A stretch of DNA of 11,515 nucleotides from Zelonia costaricensis (Eukaryota > Euglenozoa > Kinetoplastea > Trypanosomatida > Trypanosomatidae): contig JASAOO010002859.1 of the NCBI GenBank assembly GCA_030849075.1, forward strand, positions 1 through 11,515, written 5' to 3'. The notes below the pieces were generated by a model. That model did no database searches. It was not told the origin of the DNA and saw only the letters and a program-made list of their open reading frames with translations. Below, in pieces: positions 1 through 6,968 of this stretch. A program made the translations under genes and the position numbers. Position 1 is the stretch's first letter. Each line of letters begins with the position of its first letter.

Positions 1-69
1 CTTGCCCTTGGCCAGCTGCTTCTGGCGCACGTAGCTGCGAGAGCCGACCTTGGCGCGAACGGCGACCAT
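1..69 (-). CDS. RPL22: Ribosomal protein, probably 60S eL22 (N-terminal 23 codons, partial)
   Basis: The left edge of the window cuts this gene, leaving only the first 23 codons, read leftward from an ATG at 67-69. The peptide begins MVAVRAKVGSRSYVRQ and is rich in Lys and Arg, as in cytosolic ribosomal proteins. From memory it matches the start of the trypanosomatid large-subunit protein L22, an rRNA-binding protein on the 60S surface. That match rests on 23 residues only, so the family assignment is tentative, whereas 'ribosomal-type basic protein start' is firmer. The start is supported by a candidate splice acceptor about 35 bases upstream (AG at 105-106) with no other ATG between them. 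The leader is short, which suits a highly expressed ribosomal protein gene in these organisms. It is the last gene in transcription order in this window. Confidence 0.65.
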   Translation of the reverse strand, partial: MVAVRAKVGSRSYVRQKQLAKGK

Positions 70-104
70 CTTTGCGAAGCGGATGGGAGCGGAGAAGGGG
101 GTGA

Positions 105-149
105 CTGCGTGCGGTAGAAGAGTGTGGTGAGTGAGCGGAGGACAAGGAC
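105..149 (-). promoter_or_regulatory. Candidate spliced-leader acceptor for the ribosomal protein gene
   Basis: Read on the minus strand, a moderately pyrimidine-rich stretch (about 107-149) runs into AG at 105-106, leaving a leader of about 35 bases before the ATG at 67-69. That leader is itself pyrimidine-rich and contains no other ATG. A second AG directly abuts the start codon (70-71), but using it would leave no leader. This is pattern evidence only. Confidence 0.45.
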
Positions 150-602
150 ACAGCGATGCAGCGACACGGGGATAGCAAAGAAGAAGCACGTGTGGAAATG
201 TGTGTAAGTGTGTGCGCGTGCGTGTGTTTTCGCACGTGAGTTGTGTCGTTGAGGGCAGGGCGAAAGAACACACAAAAAAAAACGGATGAGGATGCGAAGA
301 AGCAGAGTGAGTAGAGATGAGCTTAACAGAAGCCAAACGTGACCGTTCACTGGTGTGGTGACGGGAGGGGGAGGGAGTTTGCGCCGCAACACCAACCTGC
401 GCCTCTTTCGTCAAAGAAAGCAGCTGCCACCTTCAGCGCAGAAACCTTGAAAGCAAGCAGCGCCCTTCTGTGTTCTGTTTTTCTTTTCCTTTTCCAACCT
501 CGCTGAGTCAGCACCAGAGGGCGCCCTTATTTTTTTTTTGTTCCTAACGTGTTGGTCTTCGCCAAAACCGATGCGCTGTGATTTCAAGAAAAGAGGCCGA
601 TG

Positions 603-630
603 ACACACACACACACACACACACACACAC
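603..630. repeat. (AC)14 dinucleotide microsatellite
   Basis: Fourteen uninterrupted AC units on the plus strand, which would be GU repeats in the transcript. It lies about 100 bases downstream of the stop codon of the 203-residue protein, so it probably sits in that gene's 3' UTR. Alternating purine-pyrimidine tracts like this can adopt Z-DNA and vary in length between strains. Confidence 0.95.
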
Positions 631-730
631 GGCCGTTGATCACTCTTCTTGGTCCCCGTGGTGTGGCGTGCGTCGACACGCTTGAATAGCAGTGTCGACT
701 CGCAACGCGTCGCAGCACACTGTGCGCCCC

Positions 731-1342
731 TCAGTTCCCCTTGCGGCCGGCACTTGGGGTGTTGTCCTCGTCCGTTCCTGCAGAAGCAGTGCCAGCGGTG
801 CCGGCTTCCTCAGACTCCGCTGGGTCGCCGTCCTCTGCCCCTGTCACGCGGCTCGTCTCCTGCCGGTGCTGCCGAGCCTCCTCCTTCTTGTCCGCCAGCG
901 CCTCCTTGCGGTGCCGGCTCATCGCGATCTGCTTTGCCCGGAACTCCTTGAACTTCTGCCGCTTCACCGCGTCCTCCTCGGCACGCTTCTTGAGAAATGC
1001 CTGTCGCTGCTCCTCCATCTCCGCGCGGCGCTGCTCCTCCTCCTCGTCCAACCGCTGCTGCTCCTCCGGCGCGATCCACGGCGCGTCGCTCTCGTCCGCC
1101 GGGTCGATGCCGGCCTTCTCGAGCTCCCGCCGCCGGCGCTTCTCCATCTCGTGCTTGCGCAGGTCAAAGCGAGCGAGCCGAGTCGGCGAGCACAGGCCAC
1201 TACCGTGCAGATGGCGACGCGGCTGGGTGAGCGAGGAGGAGAGCGTGCACGGTGGTACCGTTACACACGCTGGCCGAGGAGCTGGGCAGCTCACGGCACC
1301 GCACGCGACCACGGCCCAGCGCAGAAGCGCGACTCGATGCAT
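731..1342 (-). CDS. Unrecognised 203-residue charged coiled-coil protein, possibly organelle-targeted
   Basis: I do not recognise the family. The protein starts MHRVALLRWAVVACGAV. Residues 1-20 are hydrophobic with two early Arg, and up to about residue 60 there are several Arg and Ser but no acidic residue, which fits a mitochondrial presequence or a signal peptide. Residues about 60-165 are almost entirely charged (Glu, Lys, Arg, Gln, Ala) and should form a long helix or coiled coil, interrupted near 80-94 by a Pro/Asp/Trp segment (DPADESDAPWIAPEE). The tail from 166 is acidic, Gly/Ala/Thr-rich and probably disordered. The start at 1342 is the first ATG after the candidate acceptor at 1502-1503. 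An in-frame ATG at 1576 would add 78 residues but lies upstream of that acceptor. A basic, helical, presequence-bearing protein could be a mitoribosome or mitochondrial assembly factor, but that is inference from composition alone. Confidence 0.7.
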   Translation of the reverse strand: MHRVALLRWAVVACGAVSCPAPRPACVTVPPCTLSSSLTQPRRHLHGSGLCSPTRLARFDLRKHEMEKRRRRELEKAGIDPADESDAPWIAPEEQQRLDEEEEQRRAEMEEQRQAFLKKRAEEDAVKRQKFKEFRAKQIAMSRHRKEALADKKEEARQHRQETSRVTGAEDGDPAESEEAGTAGTASAGTDEDNTPSAGRKGN

Positions 1343-2247
1343 CGCTTTTGATCCTGCTGTTATAGTATCAAAGCAGTGGTGTGCGTGTTGAGTGGTCTGT
1401 TCTCTTTTTTTTCCCCCTCCGCAACGTTGTGACTTGTGCTTCGTGCGTGGTGGTAAAGAGCGAGCTCTTGTTTGCTTCTTCCCCTTCGCTGTCGCGATGT
1501 GCTGCGAAATGTGACAGAGAGAAAAAACCAAAGGAGCACGGCAAAGCCGATGGCAACGTGAAGGCTGCGAGTGCATGGAAAGCGCGCTCTCTGTTTGGCT
1601 GTTCAGATGGGTTAACCGCACCCGTCACGTACGCACCGTCGAGGCACGGTCATGGTGGTGCGTAGAGCGGCGCATTCCAGTGCCGCGAGCATTAAGCGCA
1701 TGATTGCCGCAGCGCACGCGACAAACAAAACCCTACAAGAGCACCACGCACCTGCTCCTCCCCCCCCCCGCCCTACGCTGTCAACACGTGTGTGCGCGCA
1801 GCAAAAGAAGCGCACACGAGTGCCGCAGGAGGAGCAAGCCCCACCACCACCACCGAGGAAACAGCCAGCCCCCTCCCAGTCAACACCGCCACAAGCTTCA
1901 CGCCTTGCAACGTTGGGTCAAATACCCTGCCGAGCTCTGGTCGATTCTCCGATTCGTTCGATTCTTGGTGGTTCGTTCTTATGTGCTGATGCTGGCCAGG
2001 TGCGATAGATTAGCAAGCTTCCACCCTGAAAGCAGCACGCACGTGCGTTATTCGAGGTGTGTGTTTTACGAAGATACGAAATAAAAAGGTGCAGAGCGCA
2101 GCGTGCATGTACGCATGAGCGATATGCAGGACCAGAGAGTCTGGGGCAGCGAGGCTTGTGACGAGGGAAACCGAAAGCACAACGGCGGACGGCGATGGGC
2201 AGATTACAGCGCCGCACACCTCACAGCAGGCGAGAACCAACACCGTC
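1343..2247. other. Intergenic gap: leader of the 203-residue protein gene and 3' UTR of the helicase
   Basis: I see no gene here. The open frames crossing it are rich in Cys, His, Pro and Ser with no domain-like pattern. It holds the acceptor candidate near 1502, a C10 run on the plus strand at 1760-1769 with flanking Pro-like CCA/CAC repeats, and AT-richer sequence around 2060-2095 that resembles 3' UTR more than coding DNA. Confidence 0.6.
1502..1535 (-). promoter_or_regulatory. Candidate spliced-leader acceptor for the 203-residue protein gene
   Basis: On the minus strand a pyrimidine tract (about 1513-1535, including six T in a row) is followed by the first AG at 1502-1503, with another AG about ten bases on. 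The implied leader is about 160 bases and contains no ATG before the one at 1342, which is why I chose that start. Confidence 0.5.
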
Positions 2248-5163
2248 TTACTTCTTTGCCGTTTTGGCGAACTTCTTCTCCTTTCCCGCGACCCGGATCG
2301 TCTGCCGGTCGGCGCGCTCCTTCAGCTTCTGCTCCGCCTGCTTGGCGCCCAACGCGTACGCGCTCGTGCGGAACGCCCCCTTGCCACCAAACTGCCCGGT
2401 GAACTTCTTCGCCAGCAGCTGCAGCTCGCGCTGCAGGATGCGGATGGCCTTTTGCTTCTCGCGGTTCTCGGCGTCGACGCTGTCGTCGTACATGTCATCC
2501 GTCTCGAGGTCTGCCTGCTTGGTCATGCGGTTCACCCACTGGTTGCTCGCCCGCGTCTTGCCAATCTCCTTCTGCAGCTTGTCGATCTGCCACGCCAGGC
2601 GGAGGTGGCTGTGCAGCTGGTGCACCACTGTCGGCTGCACCGCGAACGTCTCCACCTCGCTCTCCTTGCGGCCCAGCGACTCCATCAGCTTGCGGAACGA
2701 CATGTGCTCCTGCGCGTTGACGAGCAGGACGGACAGGCCGGTGCCGCCGCAGCGGGCCGTACGGCCACAGCGGTGGATGTACGCGTCCGTGCTGCGCGGC
2801 ACCTGGTAGTGAACCACGTACTTGAGCCCGTCAATGTCGAGACCGCGCGACGCCACGTCGGTGGCCACGAGCACGCGGATGCTGCCCTGCTTAAACTTGT
2901 CAATGAACTTGAGGCGCTGGCGCTGTTGCATGGAGGCGTGCAGGCCGACGACGGCAATGCCGAGCACCTCGAGCAGCTTCACGAGGCGGCGCAGCATCGA
3001 GATGGCGTTCACGAACACGATGGCGCGGTCGTCGTGGTAGGTCTTGAGGAAATAGTAGAGGTACAGGTCCTTGCTGTTGTCGGGGCAGCGGAGGTACGTC
3101 TCGTTGATGCGGGCCGCGACGTTGGCCGACTCGGCGAGGGAGAAGACCTGCGCGTTGCTGGGCTTGATCTCCAGCTGCTGCAGCACCTTGTTCAGCACAT
3201 CCGCGTTGGACGTGCGAATGACGCTCTTGCGCGCCGAGTAGTCACGGCGTTCGTAGTTCGTCTGCAACGAGAGCGTTGCCGACGTCACGTACGTGATGAC
3301 CCTGTGCTCAGCCGCCGGCTCCGGCGGCATGGGGATCGGCTGCGGTTCATCCTTCTTGCGCCGCCCCGTGCCCAGCTCCGCTGCGTCATCGAGGTCGGCG
3401 TCTTGGTCGATGTCCAGCGCCTCCTCCTCCTCCACCTCCTCCTCGTCGTCGAGCATGCTAGCCGACTGCCTCGCAGCCTTCTTCGCCTTCTTGCTCTTCT
3501 TGGAGACCGGCCGCTCGACCGCCGCCTCCTCCTCAGCCGCTGCTGCAGCCGCCTTAGCCTTTTTCTTCTTCTGGGTCTTCTTGCCGGGGACAGCGCTCGG
3601 TGCCGCCTCGCCCTCGTCCTCCGTCTCGCGCGCGCGCTTCTTGCCCTTCTTGGACTGCTTCGCCGCCGGTGTCACCGCCTTCGTCGCCCCCTCCTCCTCC
3701 TCGTCGTCCCCCTCATCCTTCGCGGCGGCGGCCTTGCCGAAGGGGATGAACGTCTCCGTCTCGGGGTCCCAGCGGCCGCTTTCGACGGCGAACTCGCCCG
3801 CCTCGGCGCCCTCCTCGCGCTCCTGCACGAAGCCGGCCGGCAGCACCTCGCAGTGGATGCGCTCCAGCAGCGTCTGCAGCTCATCGAAGCGGCCCGACTG
3901 CAACATCTTGTCCGCCTCGTCGAGCACGACGTAGTGCAGGCGCCGGCTGATGCTGTGGCCGAGGTAGCAGCCCTCGTTCTTCTGCACCAGGTCCCAGAGA
4001 CGACCGGGCGTGCAGATCAGGATGTGCGGGTGGCGGTTCAGCACGCGCTGCTGCCGCTCCTGCGCCATGCCACCAACAATGCAGCCCACCACCACCTGCG
4101 GCGCAAACTTCGTGAGCTGCCGGATGGCCGTGTCGATCTGCAGGGCCAGCTCGCGAGTCGGTGAGACAATCAGGGAGTGCATGATGCGCTTCTGCCGGCC
4201 GGCGTTCAGCTCCGCGTGGAGCGCCGCCGTCGCCGCCTCCGAGGACTGGTCGGCAGCGTCGCCGCCGTTCGCGAGACCCTCCTTGTCAAGCTTCGTCAAG
4301 AGGTCCTGCAGAATGGGGAGGGCGAAGACGAGCGTCTTGCCGCTGCCGGTCTCTGCCGACACGACGACATCCTGCCCGGCGCCCCCCGCCTGTCCGCTGG
4401 AGCGCTTCTGCTTCTTGCTCTTCTTGTCGCCCTGGCTGCTCAGCTGCTTGGCCAATGCCTCATAGCCGCTCGCCAGCACCCTGGGCAGCACCTCCTCCTG
4501 CACCGGCGTAGGGTGCGTGAAGTGCAGCTCGCGCAGAGCCTGCAGCAGGGCGGGGTGGAGGCCGACGCGCTGCCAGAACAGGTACGCCTGCCCGCTGTGG
4601 CGGTACAGGTTCTTGTTCTCCCCCTGCCGCGCCGCCACCTCGCGCGCGAGCCGCTGCGCCCGCTCCTCCTCCTCAAAGCGCCGCGTGTCTGGCAGGGCGA
4701 GGGGGTCGTCGTCAGCCAGCGGCATCGACGGCAGCACCCGCTCCGCCGCCAGCGGCACCGACGCGAAAGCCGCCGCCTTCGCCGCCGCCGAGCCACGCCG
4801 GGGGCGCACGGCAGCCGCCGCCGCTGCTGCGGGGGCATTCGCGTGCTGTGGCGCAGAGCTGGAACTCGAGGCGGCTGCGGCGGACGGAGCCGCGGTGGCC
4901 GCCACGGCCGCCGCGGGGCGCAGGAGCAAGTCGGTGAGGCTGCGCGGGTCGAGGAATGCCTCCTGGCTCGGCACCGCGGTGCCCTCGGCGATCTCAGACA
5001 CAATCATCTCCATCGGCCGCGCGCCGTCGTCGATGGCGTCGTAGCGGTTGTGCACGCGGCGTGCGGCACCCATGCGCTTCCGCAGACCGGCACCGATCTG
5101 GTGCCGCTGCTTCATGTCATTCTTGCGAATGCGCTGCTTGAACGTCGTCTTCTTCACGGACAT
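2248..5163 (-). CDS. DEAD-box ATP-dependent RNA helicase, MAK5/DDX24 type (60S ribosome assembly)
   Basis: This 971-residue protein carries the full DEAD-box set: Q-motif PTPVQ (218-222), motif I AETGSGKT (270-277), Ia PTRELA (335-340), GG then TPGR (385-388), motif II DEAD (415-418), motif III SAT (628-630), motif V ATDVASRGLD (767-776) and motif VI HRCGRTAR (797-804). The DEADKMLQSGRFDEL segment, YLYYFL before motif IV, LHASMQQRQRL, and HYQVPRS before motif VI resemble MAK5/DDX24, nucleolar helicases for 60S maturation. The N-terminal 40 residues are Lys/Arg-rich, and an Ala-rich low-complexity stretch covers about 84-134. Two insertions stand out: a short Lys-rich one (about 245-265) between the Q-motif and motif I, and a charged one of about 170 residues between motifs II and III. 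The start is the first in-frame ATG; the frame is open for 84 codons upstream but has no ATG there. The tail is basic (ending FAKTAKK), as in many nucleolar proteins. Confidence 0.92.
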   Translation of the reverse strand: MSVKKTTFKQRIRKNDMKQRHQIGAGLRKRMGAARRVHNRYDAIDDGARPMEMIVSEIAEGTAVPSQEAFLDPRSLTDLLLRPAAAVAATAAPSAAAASSSSSAPQHANAPAAAAAAAVRPRRGSAAAKAAAFASVPLAAERVLPSMPLADDDPLALPDTRRFEEEERAQRLAREVAARQGENKNLYRHSGQAYLFWQRVGLHPALLQALRELHFTHPTPVQEEVLPRVLASGYEALAKQLSSQGDKKSKKQKRSSGQAGGAGQDVVVSAETGSGKTLVFALPILQDLLTKLDKEGLANGGDAADQSSEAATAALHAELNAGRQKRIMHSLIVSPTRELALQIDTAIRQLTKFAPQVVVGCIVGGMAQERQQRVLNRHPHILICTPGRLWDLVQKNEGCYLGHSISRRLHYVVLDEADKMLQSGRFDELQTLLERIHCEVLPAGFVQEREEGAEAGEFAVESGRWDPETETFIPFGKAAAAKDEGDDEEEEGATKAVTPAAKQSKKGKKRARETEDEGEAAPSAVPGKKTQKKKKAKAAAAAAEEEAAVERPVSKKSKKAKKAARQSASMLDDEEEVEEEEALDIDQDADLDDAAELGTGRRKKDEPQPIPMPPEPAAEHRVITYVTSATLSLQTNYERRDYSARKSVIRTSNADVLNKVLQQLEIKPSNAQVFSLAESANVAARINETYLRCPDNSKDLYLYYFLKTYHDDRAIVFVNAISMLRRLVKLLEVLGIAVVGLHASMQQRQRLKFIDKFKQGSIRVLVATDVASRGLDIDGLKYVVHYQVPRSTDAYIHRCGRTARCGGTGLSVLLVNAQEHMSFRKLMESLGRKESEVETFAVQPTVVHQLHSHLRLAWQIDKLQKEIGKTRASNQWVNRMTKQADLETDDMYDDSVDAENREKQKAIRILQRELQLLAKKFTGQFGGKGAFRTSAYALGAKQAEQKLKERADRQTIRVAGKEKKFAKTAKK
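3310..3830 (-). other. Charged low-complexity insert within the helicase, between motifs II and III
   Basis: Residues about 445-618 separate the DEAD box from SAT; in ordinary DEAD-box proteins this gap is only about 30 residues. The insert alternates acidic blocks (DEGDDEEEEG; EEEVEEEEALDIDQDADLDD) with Lys clusters (KKGKKRAR; KKTQKKKKAK; KKSKKAKKAARQ) and Ala runs, so it is probably disordered and nucleolar-targeting. The reading frame stays open with normal third-position GC, so it is coding rather than an intron. Confidence 0.8.
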
Positions 5164-5221
5164 GTTGTACCGTGCGGAGGGGTGAGAGGGGTGTGGGAGA
5201 AGCTGGCAAAGGGTCGTGTAG

Positions 5222-5280
5222 CTGTTTTCCGTGTCACGGTGCGGAAGGGGGGGAGGGTGATGGAAAGGGAGGAGAGAGAT
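5222..5280 (-). promoter_or_regulatory. Candidate spliced-leader acceptor for the helicase gene
   Basis: On the minus strand a long pyrimidine-rich stretch (about 5240-5280, containing a C7 run) leads to the first good AG at 5222-5223. This leaves a leader of about 58 bases before the ATG at 5161-5163, with no upstream ATG between them. It supports the 971-residue start rather than a longer product. Confidence 0.55.
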
Positions 5281-5395
5281 GACGAGCTGTGAAGGCGGGC
5301 AGGAAACGATGCGCCGCCACGGAACACTCTCTCTCAGAGCAGAGGGCAACTGAGAAACGCGGGGATCACGTGTGCTCTGGGACGTGCACGCACGA

Positions 5396-5415
5396 ACACA
5401 CACACACACACACAC
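5396..5415. repeat. (AC)10 dinucleotide microsatellite
   Basis: Ten AC units, separated by only three bases from a (CG)6 run. It lies upstream of the helicase acceptor and is therefore in intergenic or pre-mRNA sequence that should be removed on processing. Confidence 0.95.
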
Positions 5416-5418
5416 TCA

Positions 5419-5430
5419 CGCGCGCGCGCG
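5419..5430. repeat. (CG)6 dinucleotide run
   Basis: Six CG units next to the (AC)10 tract. Together they give about 35 bases of nearly continuous alternating purine-pyrimidine sequence, the classic composition for left-handed Z-DNA under negative supercoiling. Confidence 0.9.
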
Positions 5431-5959
5431 TTGGACAAAGGAGGGAGGGAAGAAAGGTACAGTGACGGAAGTCAAGCAGGTGGCAAGCGACTCTCTCACG
5501 CAGCGGTAGCAAGAGTAACGTTCTACAGCGGTGAACAGACGCCGAGGCGAGAGAGCAGCAGAATACTGGGGCGGTTAGGGACGACGTGCTGCGCCGCCGT
5601 GGCTTCCGCTCTCGATGACACTCCGCCTCCACATCGACTTCATTTCTCTAGCTTTTTTTTTAAACACAGTTTCGTGTGTGGAGAGGCCCATGCAGAGCCG
5701 CAGCTTCATAACGGCACGCCAAACATAAAGAACAGGAGGACGTGATGCACGGAAAACAGCTGTGGACATGTCAACCCAACGAAGTGACGTTTTCCAAGAG
5801 GGAGACGGGGGAGGGAGAAACGCAGAAAGGCGAGATCGAGCACAGAAGCGGGCTGACTTGCCACTATTTGTGCACACACTGCAGGCAGTTTGAGGGCGAG
5901 GCTCCACGTCTCCGTTGAGCGCGGAGAAGGCCACCACTTGTGGGGGGCTGGAGAGCCAA

Positions 5960-5979
5960 GGGGGGAGGGGGGGGAGGGG
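5960..5979 (+). repeat. G-rich tract with quadruplex potential
   Basis: On the plus strand this reads G6, A, G8, A, G4, with more G runs on either side (5942-5947). It has enough G3 blocks with short loops to fold into a G-quadruplex. The plus strand is the transcription template here, so the RNA would be C-rich. Confidence 0.8.
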
Positions 5980-6341
5980 AGAAATGAGGAGGGAGTCCCG
6001 CCTGGCCCAGACGACGCGACGGTGCTGTGACCGGAGCAGCAGCCGAGCGAGCGGCGGTGGGTCACGCACGAAGGTCCGCGGACACCACACCGTGGCGGGT
6101 ACGTGACACTGGAAAATGGAAAACAACAATCAGCTGCTTCGCGGGCGAGGCGTGGGGTACTCTGGAGCGGCGCGGACGTCTCTGTGGAAGCCGCTCTCTA
6201 CTTCCGTTTTCTTTTTTACATGGAGCAGCACCAGCGCCTCTACGCAGACACGCACGCACCGCTCCCTGTCCACCTCTGCAGAGTTGGTCAGCTGGTGACG
6301 CGCTATTCAGCCCAAGCGTCCCAGGTCCTTCTCCGCTCACT

Positions 6342-6881
6342 TCAATCGTGGGAGTTCTTGACAAGCCAGTCTACGACGTCGCTAATATTTGTCTGCTTCA
6401 AGGCCGAGATGGGCGAGACCACCCACGGGTTGGTGTCGATCGTGGTCAGCTGCAGCAGCTCGATGCACTCCTCCTTGCTCATGTGCGGCTCGAGGTCGAT
6501 CTTGTTCAGGCACACGAGAAGGGGCAGCTTGTGCAGCGCGGCGTCGCTGAGCAGCTTGTGCAGCTCACGGCCTGCCAGCTCGGCGCGGCGGTAGTCGCTC
6601 GCATCTACGCAGTAGAGAATGCAGTCGCAGCCCTGTGTGTAGCGCGGCCACTCGTGCCGAAAGCGCTCCTGCCCACCGAGGTCCCACACCTTCAGCTGCA
6701 CACCCTCCTTGCGGACCATCTTCACGTTGAGGCCGACCGTGGGGAACGTCTCGACAGGATGCCCCACCGCGAGGACGTGGAGCAAGGTCGTCTTGCCGCT
6801 GTTCTCCAAGCCGACGAGGCACAGCTCCAGCTTTCGGCCCCCGGAGAAGAGCTCACGCAGCGCGGAGAGGAAGCCCCCCAT
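6342..6881 (-). CDS. ADP-ribosylation-factor-like small GTPase, ARL8-like
   Basis: A 179-residue protein of typical ARF-family length with all nucleotide-binding elements: G1 GLENSGKT (24-31), switch I with PTVG (47-50; Thr48 is the Mg2+-coordinating residue), G3 WDLGGQ (66-71; Gln71 is the usual catalytic position), G4 NKID (126-129) and G5 SA (159-160). Relative to other ARFs, LVGLxxSGKTT, GGQxRFRxxWxRY and the C-terminal NI...WLVKNS resemble ARL8, which links lysosome-related organelles to kinesins in animals. The function here is inferred from that similarity. The start at 6881 begins MGGFLSALRELF, an amphipathic N-terminal helix preceded by an apparent N-myristoylation signal (Gly2, Ser6), as in ARF but unlike animal ARL8, which lacks Gly2. 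The open frame extends 29 codons upstream without an ATG. Another ARL subfamily remains possible. Confidence 0.9.
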   Translation of the reverse strand: MGGFLSALRELFSGGRKLELCLVGLENSGKTTLLHVLAVGHPVETFPTVGLNVKMVRKEGVQLKVWDLGGQERFRHEWPRYTQGCDCILYCVDASDYRRAELAGRELHKLLSDAALHKLPLLVCLNKIDLEPHMSKEECIELLQLTTIDTNPWVVSPISALKQTNISDVVDWLVKNSHD

Positions 6882-6939
6882 GACGTGCGGGTTCCTTCCT
6901 GTCTTCTTTGCGCCTTGACCTTGCCCGGCAAGCGGACAG

Positions 6940-6968
6940 CTGAACACAAAGAACCAACAGTGGAGCAC
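6940..6968 (-). promoter_or_regulatory. Candidate spliced-leader acceptor for the ARL8-like gene
   Basis: On the minus strand a T-rich pyrimidine stretch (about 6943-6962) runs into AG at 6940-6941, leaving a leader of about 58 bases with no ATG before the start codon at 6879-6881. Further AGs near 7046 and 7334 also follow pyrimidine tracts, so the main site is uncertain. Confidence 0.45.

Larger units (their letters stand above)
70..730. other. Intergenic gap: 5' leader of the ribosomal gene and 3' UTR of the 203-residue protein gene
   Basis: No convincing coding region is present on either strand; the short open frames have low-complexity or scrambled composition. On the transcribed (minus) sense it contains A10 (positions 530-539), T9 (274-282), a (GT)14 microsatellite (603-630), and a pyrimidine-rich stretch leading to the candidate acceptor of the ribosomal gene. 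Trypanosomatid polyadenylation normally falls some way upstream of the next gene's acceptor, so the end of the upstream 3' UTR should lie in this gap, but no motif fixes it. Confidence 0.6.
5164..6341. other. Intergenic gap: leader of the helicase and 3' UTR of the ARL8-like gene
   Basis: No credible gene is seen on either strand. From the helicase side it contains a pyrimidine tract and AG, an (AC)10 run followed directly by (CG)6, a T9 run at 5653-5661, purine-rich stretches at 5800-5835 and a strongly G-rich block at 5942-5981. The open frames here have no recognisable domain and are interrupted across these repeats. Confidence 0.6.

Noticed and set aside
411..626. A 71-codon minus-strand open frame starting with a Cys-Val repeat
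   Set aside because: The repeat is just the translated AC microsatellite, the remainder has no family resemblance, and it lies in expected 3' UTR sequence.
3311..3328. A perfect 8-base inverted repeat with a 2-base loop
   Set aside because: It lies inside the helicase coding sequence and is explained by GC-rich codons of a Pro-Glu-Pro-Ala-Ala stretch, so a terminator or regulatory role is not supported.
2158..4164. A 668-codon plus-strand open frame opposite the helicase
   Set aside because: It is the antisense shadow of a GC-rich coding region. Its Leu/Arg/Val-heavy composition mirrors the codons of the helicase, and the helicase motifs on the other strand are unambiguous.
5164..5415. An 84-codon N-terminal extension of the helicase
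   Set aside because: The frame is open but contains no ATG, encodes repeat-derived CVCV residues, and spans the likely splice acceptor at 5222-5223.
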